Assembly (NCBI GenBank): GCA_002698985.1
Contig: PAAY01000004.1
Location: 1-64,000 of the forward strand
Direction of reading: 5' to 3'
Length of the DNA: 64,000 nt
DNA from: Saprospirales bacterium
Lineage (GTDB): Bacteria > Bacteroidota > Bacteroidia > Chitinophagales > Saprospiraceae
This document shows, piece by piece, positions 15,617-25,857 of the stretch; within the stretch, counting starts at the first letter, position 1; each line of letters starts with the position of its first letter. The translations under genes were made by a program, and so were the position numbers. Below the pieces are notes generated by a model, which did not search any database, was not told the DNA's origin, and saw only the letters and a list, made by a program, of their open reading frames with translations.

Positions 15617-17110
15617 TCAAAAACCCCTCAAGAACCCCACTATCCTTTTCAGCTTCAACATTCCAAAGGGAAATGCGAGCAGCAGGCCCGTTGCGCCAGC
15701 GAGGACAAAACGTAAAAGCCAGTGCGGACCATCCCACTGCTGAAACCCATAACACACGGCTCCAACCGCCAGTCCGAATAGCAGGGCATGGAGCACCTGC
15801 CAGCCGCCCTCCGGCCGGGGCAAGTGGAGAATTTTCCGGGTCAGCCAGACGTGCGCGATAAAGACCAGGCTCTGGGTGAAGAGCGTAGCCACACCGGCGC
15901 CCACGGCTTTGTAATGTGGAATGAGCAAAACGTTGAGCAGAATGTTGAGGGCGATGCCGATGGTGAACAGCCAGTTCATGCGTTTCAGGCTGTCGTTGGC
16001 GGTCAGCAGGGTGCTGACGATGAAGGTGCCGCTGAATGGAATGAGGCTGAGAATGACCGCCGCCAGCACGCTTCCGTAATAGGGCGTGGCCGTGCGGGGG
16101 TAGAGCCAGAGCATCAGTTCCTCCCGGAAAAAGAAGCAGGCCAGGGCCAGCGGGATGGTACCCACCCAGATCAGTTGCAAGGCGAGTTTGACGAGGGAGG
16201 ACAGCTCCGTGGCGGCTTTGGCCGGGCTTTGGTGCAGTTGTTCTTTCTCTCGCTGGCGCAAAAGCCGGGCATACATGGGCAGCAGCAGCCCGGCAAACAG
16301 CAGCCCGACGACGTTGAAGGCATCGAGCAGGCGGTAGGCAGCGGCATAGATGCCGGTTTCATGCCGGCCGTCCGGCAGCATCCATTCCAGGATGACCATG
16401 TCCAGCCGGGTGTAGGCCGTCATCAGGAAGATGGCCAGGGCATAGGGGGCAGCGCTTTTCATCACCGACCAGCCAAACAGCAGGCGGGGCTTCAGCCGGA
16501 TGGGGTTCTTCAGGATGCTCCTGATGATGAGCAGGGCCACCAGTGCGGTGATGAGCCAGCTGGCATTTTGCGCATGCACAAACCACTCTATGCGAAACTC
16601 CGGCCGGCCGGGAAGTCCCCAGAGCAGCACCCCACAGATGATGCTCAGCAGCAGCTTGTCCAGGGCCGAGAGAGCGGAGTCGGTCCGGTAGCGGCCCACG
16701 CCGGAGATGTTGCTGCGCAAAAAGGCCACCAGCGAAATGAGCAGGTGGTTGAGGGCGATGAAAAACAGCAGGTAGTAAACCCCGCTGTCGAAACCCCGAA
16801 GCCAGGCGGCAGCAAAGACCACCCCCAGGTACACGAAGCCCAGCAGCAGCTTGACGGCCAGCATCCGGGGAAAGTACTTGCCCAGCAGCGCAGGGTGCCG
16901 GGCTATCGTCCGGTTGTTGAATTGCTGAAGGCCAAAATCATTGATGATGAAAAAGAGGTAGGAAAAGCTGAACAGGGTGGCGTAGAGGCCATAGGTTTCG
17001 GCACCCACCCGGTCCTGGATGCTGCGCTCGATGCCGAAGACGTAAAAGGGCTTGATCAGCAGGTTGACCAGCACCAGAAAAATCACGTTGACGAGGAACT
17101 CCCTGTTCAT
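15617..17110 (-). CDS. polysaccharide flippase (Wzx/MATE-like)
   Basis: A 497-residue integral membrane protein with about 14 hydrophobic segments and the N-terminal RDRVGAETYGLYATLFSF-like motif region (GAETYGLYATLFS) of the polysaccharide biosynthesis/RfbX family. It probably moves undecaprenyl-linked oligosaccharide to the periplasmic face. The gene starts 13 bases after the stop of the giant adhesin gene upstream, so the two are probably co-transcribed. The chain-length and ligase genes lie downstream after a 616-base gap. The link between adhesin and flippase is inferred from spacing alone. Confidence 0.9.
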   Translation of the reverse strand: MNREFLVNVIFLVLVNLLIKPFYVFGIERSIQDRVGAETYGLYATLFSFSYLFFIINDFGLQQFNNRTIARHPALLGKYFPRMLAVKLLLGFVYLGVVFAAAWLRGFDSGVYYLLFFIALNHLLISLVAFLRSNISGVGRYRTDSALSALDKLLLSIICGVLLWGLPGRPEFRIEWFVHAQNASWLITALVALLIIRSILKNPIRLKPRLLFGWSVMKSAAPYALAIFLMTAYTRLDMVILEWMLPDGRHETGIYAAAYRLLDAFNVVGLLFAGLLLPMYARLLRQREKEQLHQSPAKAATELSSLVKLALQLIWVGTIPLALACFFFREELMLWLYPRTATPYYGSVLAAVILSLIPFSGTFIVSTLLTANDSLKRMNWLFTIGIALNILLNVLLIPHYKAVGAGVATLFTQSLVFIAHVWLTRKILHLPRPEGGWQVLHALLFGLAVGAVCYGFQQWDGPHWLLRFVLAGATGLLLAFPFGMLKLKRIVGFLRGF

Positions 17111-17123
17111 AAGGGCGGCAAAG

Positions 17124-20100
17124 TTATCGCAACAGTGTCACATCGCCGAGGAGAACTTCCGTGCGGCCGTCGAGGAACTCCACTTCCGCCTTCCAAACGA
17201 ACACCGCTGCATTCATGGGCTGCCCATTGAAAAGACCGTTCCAACCGAATGCCGGGTCGTTGGCCGGGAAGCCCTCCGCCTGGAAAACGAGGTTGCCCCA
17301 GCGATCGAAAATGTGCCAGTACCTCACCCGGGCCACCTCCGGCCCGGCGAAAAAGATGAGCCTGTCGTTGGTGCCGTCGCCGTTGGGCGAGAAGGCGTTG
17401 GGCACGTACACCGGCTGGCGGCTGTTCACCCAGACGGTCACTTTGTCTTCGGCCATGCAGCCGTTGGCATCCACCACATAAATGCGGTAAACAGTGGTCT
17501 CCAACGGTGCCACTGTCTGGCTGAGGCAGGTGGGACACTCCACGCTGTCGGACAGGTTGAGCCACCAGAGGGTGTCCACTTCGCTGAGCGCAATGCTGAG
17601 CTGGGCTTCCAAATCAACCGTTTCACCCAGGTCGATGAAATGGTCGGGGCCCAGTTCAACCAGCACTTCTTCCGGATAGGGCAGGTAAATCGTGGTATCC
17701 AGGCTGCAACCGTTCAGGTCTTCGATGGTGAGCAGGTGGCTGCCGGGGTCCAGGTAGAGGAATTCAGGGATGTTCGTCGCAATGCCGCCGTCGATGGAAT
17801 AGAAGAACGGATCTGCGCCACCGATCACCGCTGTGACGTTCAGGCTGCCTTCCAGAATGATGCAGTCGGGCGGTGTCAATTCGATATTGGCCCCCACGAT
17901 GGGGTCCGCAAGGCTGAGCACCTCCACCGAGTCAGTGGCGGTGCAGCCGTTGTTGAGGAACTGCACTGTCAGGCTGTACCAACCGGGGGCGTTCACCAGC
18001 GTGTTGATGGCATTGGGTGTGCCGATGCTGCCGCCGGAGGTGGTGGTCCATTGATAGCTGACATTGCCGGTGCTGGAACCGGCTCCGCTGAGCAACACCT
18101 CTTCGTTGTCGCAATCCAGCGCTCCGGTGGCATTCGCCACGGCATTGGGCTCGGCAAAGTTTTCCGTGATCAGAATGCTTCCCGTCGCTTCGCAACCATT
18201 GGCATTGTTGGTCACCGTCACAAAGTAGAGTCCCGGTTCGGACACCGTCGGGGCATTGCTGCCAGGATTCAGGATGGGCTGTGGCCCGTTCCAGGCGTAG
18301 CCGTAAATCGGATCGGCCGTGGGAGGCAGCACTTCGGGTTGCACTTCGGGGTTGTAGCAATTGAGTATGGGGGCCTCGGCAAATTCCACCAGTGGCGCTT
18401 CGGTGTCTTCGGCAACGTTCACCGTCAGTTGGTCGGTGCAGCCGTTGCGAGTATTGGTCACGGTGAGCAGGTAAGCACCTCCTTCGGTAACGGTGGCACT
18501 GCTTTCATCTACAGCCCCGGCAATGTTGCCCGACAGGGCGACCCACAAAAAGCTGAGCGAATCCATGGGGACAGAGCTGCCCGCATCCAGCGTTACGCTG
18601 GGCTGTGCGCAAGTGACGGTGTCCGGCGTCTGTGTCAATTGCGCCGAAGGCGCTACGGTATCCAGTCCTACCTCCACGGTGTCGGTGAGCAGGCAGAGGC
18701 TGATGGTGTCTTCGAGGGTGAGGATGTAGGTGCCCGGCTCGTCGATGACGGGGGCATTGGTGTTGGCACCCGCCACGATGTTGCCCGGCAGGGCGACCCA
18801 ATTGTACAACACACCCGGACCAGACGAGGAGGCACTGCCATCCAGCGCCAGGCTGGTGCGGGCACAGGTGAGAGTGGTGTCGGGCCCGGCGCTCACCACC
18901 GGAATATCGCCGGCCAGGCTCACCACGGCACTGTCGGTGGCCGTGCATTGGTTGGCCAGGTTGGTCACCGTGAGCTGGTAAGTACCCACCGAATCGGCAC
19001 TGATCAGGGGCTGGTCGGTGGAGCTGAGGATGTGCCCGTCGGTGGTGCTCCATTCAAAGGACAGCATGCCTGCCGGTTGGGAGTTGCCTCCATCGAGTTG
19101 CACCACCAGTTGCTGGCAGGTGATGAACTGGTCGGCGCCGGCATCGGCCAGGGGCGGCAGGGTGTCGGCGATGACCTCCATGACCGAACTGGCCGTGCAG
19201 CCGTTTAACACATCGGTGACGACCAGGGTATAGGTGCCCGGGCAGCCTACGGTGATTTGCAGGATGTCATCCGGACCGTTGATGCAGCCGCCGTTGGTAG
19301 CCGTCCACTGGTATTCGAGCAGGGCGCCGCCGCTGGCCGTGGCGGCCAGGGTGAACACCGTATCCGTACAGGTGTAATTCAGGTCAGGTCCGGCGCTCAC
19401 CACCGGAAAATCGTCGTCGGCTGTCACAATCACGGAAGCGGTATCGGTGCAACCATTGCTGATGAGGGTGGTGGTGAGCAGGTAGGTACCTGCGGCACAG
19501 ACCACGGGGTTCTGGCTGTTGGGCCCGGCGCAGATGTCGCCGTCTTGGGTGGTCCATTGGTAGCTGACGTTGGCCGGCACGGCGCTGCCAAAGAGGGTGG
19601 CGTTGCTGTTGCTGCAAGTCAGCTCGGCACCAGGGCCTGCATCTGCCACCGGGTGCAGGGTGTCTAGTTCGATTGTCACCACATCGGTGGCCGTGCAGCC
19701 ATTGGTGGTATCGGTCACGGTCAGGGTATAGTTGCCGGTGGCATTGATCGTCGCAATGGAGGTGTTGGCCCCGCTGAGTATGTTTCCGGGGTTGGCTGTC
19801 CACTGGTAAGTGAACTCAGGCCCACTCGAGGAGCCGCTGCCATCGAGGTTGAGCACCGTGTCCTGGCAGGTCAGGTTGCGGTCAGGGCCGGCATTGGCCG
19901 AAGGAAGGGCGATGTCCTGAAGCACCTGCACCTGGCAGGTGGTGGTGAAGGGCACGCCGTTGAAAGTATTGGTGACAGCCAGGGTGTAAATGCCGGGCGC
20001 ATTGGCGCAGCTGATGATGCTGTCGGTCGCTGCGCAAAAGCTGCCGTTGGTGCTGCTCCAGTTGTAAGAGGTGATGGCGCTGAGGGTGGAGCCCGCCCCG

Positions 20101-23100
20101 CTGAGGGTGACGGTGGTGTCAGCGCAGGTGAGCGGCCCGGAAACGGAGGCCTGGCAAAGCGGAAAGCATCCCGTGGGAGCAAAGACAATGACCGAGGCCG
20201 TGTCCGCACACTGGTTGATGCTGTTGTAAACTTCGAGGTAAAAGGTGTCTTGCGGGTTGTTGGGGGCCACCACCGGGCTGGTGGTGTTGCCGCCACTGAC
20301 CACCGTGCCACCGTTGCTGAACCATTGGTACTGGTAGTTGGCGCCGGCTGAGGAGCCGCTGCCATCCAGCGTGATGGTGGTATCGCCGCAGGACATTTGC
20401 AGGTCGGAACCTGCATCGGCAAGTGGGGCAAAATCCAGCAGTTGCACAAAAACGGCGTCTTCGTCAAAACAGCCGTTGAGGGTATCGGTGACCCGGAGGC
20501 TGTAAATGCCCACACCCATCACTTCCACGTTCAGCTGGTCGGTGGGTGTGCAGAAATTCCCGTCGATGCTTTCCCATTGGTAGCTGTATTGCGGCCCCTG
20601 ACTGCTGCCGCTGGCATCCAGGGCGTAGCAGCCTGCCAGCTCAGGGCAGGTGAGCGACAGAAAAGTGGCGGGATGTGCCGAGGCCACCGGGTGCACCGTG
20701 TCGGCGGCTACAAAGACCGTATCCGTTGCGAACAGGCCCGTGGCCGTGTTGCTGACGGTAAAAACAAAAGCGCCGGAACTGACCAGCGGCGCAAAGGGGT
20801 CGCTCTGATCAGCCACCGTACCGCTGATGGCCGTCCAGTCGTAATCCACAAAAGGCCCCGTCGTGCCGTTGGCCGTCAGGGTGTCGAAAACGTGGTAGCA
20901 GTTCACCAGGCCATCGGCGCCTGCATCCGCAAAGGGCGTGCAGGCGGAGGTGTCGAGGGTGACCAGGGCCGTGTCTCTGGCCGTGCAGTTGTTGTCGATG
21001 TCTGTAATGGCCAGGATGTAGGTTCCGGGTTCACCGACGGTGGGCGTGTAGGTGTTGGTGCCGCCCTGTATCTGCCCGTCGGGGCTGGTCCACTGGATGA
21101 ACAGGTTGCCCGTGCTGGTGGAAGCGGTGCCATCCAGAATGGCCTGGCCGGTGTCGCAGTCCAGCTCCATGTCTGGCCCTGCATTCGCCACGGGTGGTAT
21201 GGCGGTGGCCGTCACAATGACGGTGTCACTGTCTTCGCAAAAGGCAAAGCTGACGGAAAGCACAAAGGTGTCGGGATAATCCACCTGCACCTGCGGAGTG
21301 GTGCCGATGAGGTCGCCGCTGCTGTTGTGCCACTGCACGATGGTGAAAGGCACGATGGTGGAGTTGCTGCCGTCGAGGATTACGGTGGGGTGGTCGCAGT
21401 CGATGATCAGGTCAGGTCCGGCGTTGGCCACGGGCGGATTGGCATTGTTGGCAATGACGGTGCTGTCGATGGCCGTACAGCCGTTCGCATCGTTGGTCAC
21501 GGTCAGGTAATAGGTCGCGGCAGCTTCCACCGTTGCAAAGGGCTGGTCCGTTGGACCGACGAAGGCCCCACCGGGACCGCTGCTCCACTGGTAGCTGAAC
21601 CCGGGCCCCATGGAGGTGGCATTGCCCCCCACCGTTACCGAAAGCACCGTGCAGCTCACCGAGCCCGGCGGCCCCGCATCCGCCACGGGAGGTACGGTGT
21701 CGATGCCGATGCTGAAACTGGTATCGGCTGTGCAGCCATTGAGCTGGTCGGTCAGCTCCAGGGTGTAATTTCCGGGTTCCGCAATGGTGGCGATGGGGCT
21801 TCCCTGTCCGGCAGCGATGGGGCCGCTCCACAGAAACTGCAATTGGTTTCCGGCTGAAGCACCTGCATCGGCGTGCAGGCTGTCCAGGGTGCAGGTCAGG
21901 GTATTTCCTTCGGGAAATGCGAGCGCTGGTACCGGCGGCACCGTGTCGATGGCCACCATCACCAGGTCGGTGTCCTGGCAGCCGTTGACCATGTCGGTGA
22001 CGATGAGCTGATAAGAGCCCGGCTCATCCACGGTGGGGTTGGGGATGTTTACGGGGGGCAGCAAGTTGCCGGAAATTGCGCTCCAGGCGTACTGTACCCC
22101 ACCCGTTGCGGCGGAGCCGCTACCATCCAACTGAAGGCTGGTGAGGACACAGGTGAGGGTGTCGTCAGGGCCGGCATTGGCCGAAGGCTGAAGGATATTC
22201 TGAAACACCTCGATGGCAGCCGTGTCGGCACAACCATTCAGGCTGTCCAACACGATGAGTTGGTAGAGGTCGGGGTCTGCCACCGTTGGCAAGGGACTGT
22301 TTGGATTGCTCAGTGGGCTGCCATTTTGCGAAGACCACATATAGCTCAGCCCACCTTGCCCGCTGCTGCCTGAACCGTCCAGCTGTACGCTGTCAACCAC
22401 ACAGGTGAGGGTGTCGGGGCCGGCTATCAGCGGAAGAGCGGTAGGTGGTAGTATGTTTTGCCCGACGGTGATGTCGGAACTCAGGCTGCACCCTGCCACC
22501 TGCACCGACACGGTGTACATGCCGGGGGCATCGGCGGTGGTGGTGGCCGTATTCAGCGGCCCGGTGATGTTGCCGCCGGTGGTGCTCCAGAGGTAGCTTG
22601 GCGTTCCGGTGGTGGCCACCACCGTGGCATCGAGTGAGACCTCCTGAATGGCGCAGGTCAGCTCATCGCTGGGCTCTACATCCAGCAGGATCTCGATGAC
22701 GGTGAGATCGAGCACGACCACACTGTCGCAGTCGAATGAAGAGGTCAGCGTGACGGAGTGGATGCCCGTTTCGAAGAAAGGCATGCTGCCAATGTAGAGC
22801 GTATCGCCGCCGCAAATGGTGTCAGTCAGGAAGGTGGAGTCAGGAGGTACCACCAGCAGGTCGAGCACCACCAGGCTGTCGCAGCCGAAGCGGTTTTGCA
22901 AAAGCACCTCGTGGATGCCCGTATTGCCGAGGGTGTCCGTTCCGACGATGACTGACTGCCCGCTGCAAATGGTGTCGGCCAGCATGAGTGTATCGGCCGG
23001 CAGCACCGTCAGGCTGAGGTTCACAATGCTGTCGCAGCCGCCGGGGGTGGACAAGGTATCGCTGTAGTTGCCGGAGGCGATGTATGGCGAAGTTCCGATG

Positions 23101-24122
23101 TAAACCGTATCGCCACCGCAAATCGTATCGGTGAGGAACACCGGTGGTATGGGTGCGGAAATGCTCACCAGGATGCAATTGGTATCAATGTCGCCGCAGA
23201 AGTCCGGGTTGGGTCCGTTGAGGTTGTTGTAGATGCTGTTGGGGGTGAGGGGTGTGCCGGCAGCCGGCAGGTTGGTGCTGTCGGCCCAGAGAAAGGAAAG
23301 CCCGCAGACCTCATATTCGCCGGGCTGGTAACCGGTCAGGTCGGTGAGGCTGTCGTAAGCCAGCAGGCTGTCGTTTGCGAAGATGGTATATGTGTATCCG
23401 TAACTGCTGTCGGGAACGGCGGCGCCATAGATGGGGCTGGGGCTGAGGTCCAGAATGCTGTCGCCCTGGCAGGCCAGCACATCGGGCTCGAAAGCGAGGT
23501 TGCCGGCGTCGGCTTCGCAGCAGAAGATGCCCGACTGGTCGCAAAGTACGATTTCAAAATCGAAGATCTCGCCGCCGTTGAACATGGCGTCGTTGCTCAC
23601 CTCCAGGCACCACTGGCCGTTTACCGGACCGGTGTTGAAGTCTTCGAGGCAGCCGCTGAAGGGGTGGTAAGAGCCGGTGTAGGTTGCGTTTTGCCAGGCG
23701 CAGTTGGGCGGGCAGCCCTCAAAGGTGCAGGGGTAGGCGCAGGTGCCCACGGTGTCGGGTTCGCAGGTGTCCCCACAGGGTACGAACTGGATGTCCCACA
23801 GTGCCACGGGGGTCCAGGTGTTGCAGTTGCTGCTGGCATCGACGAGGGTGACCTGGGTGCCGTCGGGGCTGGTAAGAGTCAGGTTGAGGTTGCCAATGCG
23901 GCCGTGCCGGAATTTCACATACACACCGCAGACACCCTGGGCAGGGTCAGCAAGGTCGTTGTTGAAAGCGTCGGTGATGTCGTAACAAACGGTGGTGTTG
24001 GAGTTGGGTGGGAATGTTTGCGGACAATTGCCCTGATCTTCACATCCGCAGTTCTGCCCCTTCGTTTGCGCAGCGAAGAAAACACTAAAAGCAATGCTCA
24101 GTAGTAATGGGATTATACGCAT
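17124..24122 (-). CDS. giant PKD-like repeat adhesin with T9SS type B domain
   Basis: A secreted surface protein of about 2,333 residues. The ATG at 24122 starts MRIIPLLLSIAFSV; the reading frame also extends to a TTG just upstream. After cleavage before QNCGCED, residues ~25-205 are Cys-rich and resemble a proprotein-convertase P domain (GVCGVYVKFRHGRIGNLNL). Then come linker repeats (DTICGGDTVYIGT) and about nineteen Ig/PKD-like modules of 80-100 residues. Most begin with a xAGPDxxLTC motif and end with a TNGCxA motif, giving one Cys pair per module. The last ~95 residues (VPNAFSPNGDGTNDRL, HIFDRWGNLVF) are the gliding-motility-associated type B sorting domain. It should be exported by T9SS and displayed as a long rod; the ligand is unknown. 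Confidence 0.93.
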   Translation of the reverse strand: MRIIPLLLSIAFSVFFAAQTKGQNCGCEDQGNCPQTFPPNSNTTVCYDITDAFNNDLADPAQGVCGVYVKFRHGRIGNLNLTLTSPDGTQVTLVDASSNCNTWTPVALWDIQFVPCGDTCEPDTVGTCAYPCTFEGCPPNCAWQNATYTGSYHPFSGCLEDFNTGPVNGQWCLEVSNDAMFNGGEIFDFEIVLCDQSGIFCCEADAGNLAFEPDVLACQGDSILDLSPSPIYGAAVPDSSYGYTYTIFANDSLLAYDSLTDLTGYQPGEYEVCGLSFLWADSTNLPAAGTPLTPNSIYNNLNGPNPDFCGDIDTNCILVSISAPIPPVFLTDTICGGDTVYIGTSPYIASGNYSDTLSTPGGCDSIVNLSLTVLPADTLMLADTICSGQSVIVGTDTLGNTGIHEVLLQNRFGCDSLVVLDLLVVPPDSTFLTDTICGGDTLYIGSMPFFETGIHSVTLTSSFDCDSVVVLDLTVIEILLDVEPSDELTCAIQEVSLDATVVATTGTPSYLWSTTGGNITGPLNTATTTADAPGMYTVSVQVAGCSLSSDITVGQNILPPTALPLIAGPDTLTCVVDSVQLDGSGSSGQGGLSYMWSSQNGSPLSNPNSPLPTVADPDLYQLIVLDSLNGCADTAAIEVFQNILQPSANAGPDDTLTCVLTSLQLDGSGSAATGGVQYAWSAISGNLLPPVNIPNPTVDEPGSYQLIVTDMVNGCQDTDLVMVAIDTVPPVPALAFPEGNTLTCTLDSLHADAGASAGNQLQFLWSGPIAAGQGSPIATIAEPGNYTLELTDQLNGCTADTSFSIGIDTVPPVADAGPPGSVSCTVLSVTVGGNATSMGPGFSYQWSSGPGGAFVGPTDQPFATVEAAATYYLTVTNDANGCTAIDSTVIANNANPPVANAGPDLIIDCDHPTVILDGSNSTIVPFTIVQWHNSSGDLIGTTPQVQVDYPDTFVLSVSFAFCEDSDTVIVTATAIPPVANAGPDMELDCDTGQAILDGTASTSTGNLFIQWTSPDGQIQGGTNTYTPTVGEPGTYILAITDIDNNCTARDTALVTLDTSACTPFADAGADGLVNCYHVFDTLTANGTTGPFVDYDWTAISGTVADQSDPFAPLVSSGAFVFTVSNTATGLFATDTVFVAADTVHPVASAHPATFLSLTCPELAGCYALDASGSSQGPQYSYQWESIDGNFCTPTDQLNVEVMGVGIYSLRVTDTLNGCFDEDAVFVQLLDFAPLADAGSDLQMSCGDTTITLDGSGSSAGANYQYQWFSNGGTVVSGGNTTSPVVAPNNPQDTFYLEVYNSINQCADTASVIVFAPTGCFPLCQASVSGPLTCADTTVTLSGAGSTLSAITSYNWSSTNGSFCAATDSIISCANAPGIYTLAVTNTFNGVPFTTTCQVQVLQDIALPSANAGPDRNLTCQDTVLNLDGSGSSSGPEFTYQWTANPGNILSGANTSIATINATGNYTLTVTDTTNGCTATDVVTIELDTLHPVADAGPGAELTCSNSNATLFGSAVPANVSYQWTTQDGDICAGPNSQNPVVCAAGTYLLTTTLISNGCTDTASVIVTADDDFPVVSAGPDLNYTCTDTVFTLAATASGGALLEYQWTATNGGCINGPDDILQITVGCPGTYTLVVTDVLNGCTASSVMEVIADTLPPLADAGADQFITCQQLVVQLDGGNSQPAGMLSFEWSTTDGHILSSTDQPLISADSVGTYQLTVTNLANQCTATDSAVVSLAGDIPVVSAGPDTTLTCARTSLALDGSASSSGPGVLYNWVALPGNIVAGANTNAPVIDEPGTYILTLEDTISLCLLTDTVEVGLDTVAPSAQLTQTPDTVTCAQPSVTLDAGSSVPMDSLSFLWVALSGNIAGAVDESSATVTEGGAYLLTVTNTRNGCTDQLTVNVAEDTEAPLVEFAEAPILNCYNPEVQPEVLPPTADPIYGYAWNGPQPILNPGSNAPTVSEPGLYFVTVTNNANGCEATGSILITENFAEPNAVANATGALDCDNEEVLLSGAGSSTGNVSYQWTTTSGGSIGTPNAINTLVNAPGWYSLTVQFLNNGCTATDSVEVLSLADPIVGANIELTPPDCIILEGSLNVTAVIGGADPFFYSIDGGIATNIPEFLYLDPGSHLLTIEDLNGCSLDTTIYLPYPEEVLVELGPDHFIDLGETVDLEAQLSIALSEVDTLWWLNLSDSVECPTCLSQTVAPLETTVYRIYVVDANGCMAEDKVTVWVNSRQPVYVPNAFSPNGDGTNDRLIFFAGPEVARVRYWHIFDRWGNLVFQAEGFPANDPAFGWNGLFNGQPMNAAVFVWKAEVEFLDGRTEVLLGDVTLLR

Positions 24123-24155
24123 AAGCAGCAATCAGTCCGTGGGATGTGAAGAGGG

Positions 24156-24258
24156 TGTTGAAGCTGTTGAGACTGTTGAAATTGTTGAAGGGGACTATTG
24201 GCAAAAAACTAAACGGTTACTGAACCTAAACATTTCAACAATTCAACATTTCAACAAA
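24156..24258. other. inverted GTTGAA-rich arms in the adhesin leader
   Basis: Left arm 24156-24190 repeats GTTGAA-type units (GTTGAAATTGTTGAA). Right arm 24231-24258 is the complementary series (TTTCAACAATTCAAC). They could pair in the roughly 165-base leader between the -7 box at 24292 and the adhesin ATG. Confidence 0.45.
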
Positions 24259-24291
24259 TCATACGGCCTCAGGTCCTCTGCAATCGGTTCC

Positions 24292-24299
24292 CAAAAGTA
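24292..24299 (-). promoter_or_regulatory. putative -7 box of the adhesin-flippase operon
   Basis: TACTTTTG on the minus strand is an exact TAnnTTTG match, about 170 bases upstream of the adhesin ATG. The -33 element is not clear. Confidence 0.4.
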
Positions 24300-24346
24300 A
24301 GAGATAATTGCATGTGTTACCAGCTTGTGTATCAATCGACAAAAAA

Positions 24347-25639
24347 TCAGGGTGTCCACCAGCTTTTCTTACGGGGTGCAGTGGCAATGGTTGCCGACCA
24401 TTTTTCCAGCAAGTGGCGGTATTCCTTCAGGCAGTGGGCTGAGAAGCGGTCCAAGGCCTCCGCACCCGGGTTCAATTTTATCAGCCTTTCTGCTTCGTTC
24501 AGCACCCTGGTCTGGAAGGCGCTTCTTTCTTCATCGATAAGGGCTTTGCGGTTTTGGTAATCCTTGCAGATTTCCCGGTGCAGCAGTTCGGCCTGCCACC
24601 AAAGGCTGTCGTCAGGGGTATCACCGGGCAGCGGCCAGTTGTCGAGCAGGGTCCGGCCTCCGAAAAAGAAGGGCAGGTAAACCGAAAGACAGGGCATGGA
24701 GGTGCCGGTGAGCCAGACGGTGATGGGACCGTCCGTTGAGAGCGCTGCAATCATGGAGCCCGTGGTGGTGCTGGGGTTGAGCAGGCCGGTGGCGTGCATG
24801 CAAATGGAGGCCGTGTTTGCCTTTGAAGGCCTGAACTGGGGGTCGGGAAGGTTATGGCTGCTCAGAATCCGGATTGCATCCGGAACAGAAACGCCTGCTT
24901 CACAGCTTTCTGCAGCTCCTCTGGTGGTATTCATCCTGATACGGGCCCTGCCGAAGGTGGTATAGAGCCAGTCGGAATAGGCTTTTCTGAAATTGAAAGA
25001 TTCATCCGGACCCCGGTGCCAGCCTCTTTTCTTGGCGTAGGCAATGGCCTCAGAACTGATGAGTTCATAGCGTTTTTCTATGCTCAGGCAATTGGAGATG
25101 CTCCTCACTCCGTGTGTTACCTGTTGTGCCACCCAGTGCCTGCCGGCAGTTTCCAGCACCCAGGCCTCTTTCGGGTCGGCAATGAGAAAGCTGTTGTGGT
25201 AGAAGAAGCCTTTGTTTCGGTAGCCGCCACAGGCATCCTGTCCGTACATTTCCAGGTGCTCGATGATGCACTCCAGTGCCAGCCGGGCGGTGCGGCTTCT
25301 TTCCAGTGCCAGCCGAATCAGGTCCATGCCGGTCAGGCCGGTGTTTTTCTTCTCTATGCGCAGCCGGGTAAAAACCGCTTCATTGCCAATGACAACTCCG
25401 TGTTCGTTGACGCCCATTTCAGCACCCCACATCTGGAAGGGTTTGGAGAGCAGCACTTCATAGCTGCGCTCAGCCTGGGGCACTTCGATGTAGGTGCAGC
25501 GAACGTTTCGCTCACTGTGCTGCCTGGCTGGAATCCGCACGATGGCCTGTGCTTCCTCCGGCTCCCGGTCGGAATTCTTTGCGAAGAGGATGGTGTGATT
25601 CTTCGCCCTGTCGGGCAATGTGACGAAGGTGTCGCACAT
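24347..25639 (-). CDS. secernin-like / C69 family Ntn hydrolase
   Basis: A 430-residue protein that begins MCDTFVTL and continues NHTILFAKNSDREPEEAQ. This matches secernin/peptidase C69 proteins, in which removal of Met1 exposes Cys2 as the N-terminal nucleophile. There is no signal peptide, so it is probably cytosolic. Supporting family-like segments are WGAEMGVNEHGVVIGNEAVF, GLTGMDLIRLALERS and EAWVLETAGRHWVAQ. Members are dipeptidases or amidohydrolases; the substrate cannot be told. It stands alone on the minus strand. A TATCTTTA element 16-23 bases before the ATG is a one-mismatch -7 candidate. Confidence 0.88.
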   Translation of the reverse strand: MCDTFVTLPDRAKNHTILFAKNSDREPEEAQAIVRIPARQHSERNVRCTYIEVPQAERSYEVLLSKPFQMWGAEMGVNEHGVVIGNEAVFTRLRIEKKNTGLTGMDLIRLALERSRTARLALECIIEHLEMYGQDACGGYRNKGFFYHNSFLIADPKEAWVLETAGRHWVAQQVTHGVRSISNCLSIEKRYELISSEAIAYAKKRGWHRGPDESFNFRKAYSDWLYTTFGRARIRMNTTRGAAESCEAGVSVPDAIRILSSHNLPDPQFRPSKANTASICMHATGLLNPSTTTGSMIAALSTDGPITVWLTGTSMPCLSVYLPFFFGGRTLLDNWPLPGDTPDDSLWWQAELLHREICKDYQNRKALIDEERSAFQTRVLNEAERLIKLNPGAEALDRFSAHCLKEYRHLLEKWSATIATAPRKKSWWTP

Positions 25640-25684
25640 AGGGGTTTGTTTGGGATAAAGATAGTAATCAGCGCTTTGGTTTTG

Positions 25685-25724
25685 AGATGTTTAGAGAAGT
25701 TTATAGATGTTTAGAGGAGTTTAT
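25685..25724. repeat. two tandem 20-base repeats
   Basis: AGATGTTTAGAGAAGTTTAT and AGATGTTTAGAGGAGTTTAT differ at one base. They are related in inverted orientation to the TCTCTAAACT repeat at 82-104. Confidence 0.55.
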
Positions 25725-25857
25725 AGAGCCCCATCACCTACCTCTCTCAACGAATGAAGGCATTTTTTGCAGTGCTCTCATTGTTAAAATTGTTGAAAGC
25801 ACATTCTCCGTATTATATTTGTCGAACCCAAGCGCTTCTATTAACGCACTGAAAAGC

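Noticed and set aside
15788-17230. 480-residue open frame on the plus strand
   Set aside because: Antisense to the flippase gene; the translation is Gln/Gly/His-rich without hydrophobic segments or motifs.
17052-19208. 718-residue open frame on the plus strand
   Set aside because: It lies antisense to the giant adhesin gene, is rich in Gly/His/Val from complementary codons, and has no family motif. The adhesin has a signal peptide, repeats and a T9SS domain.
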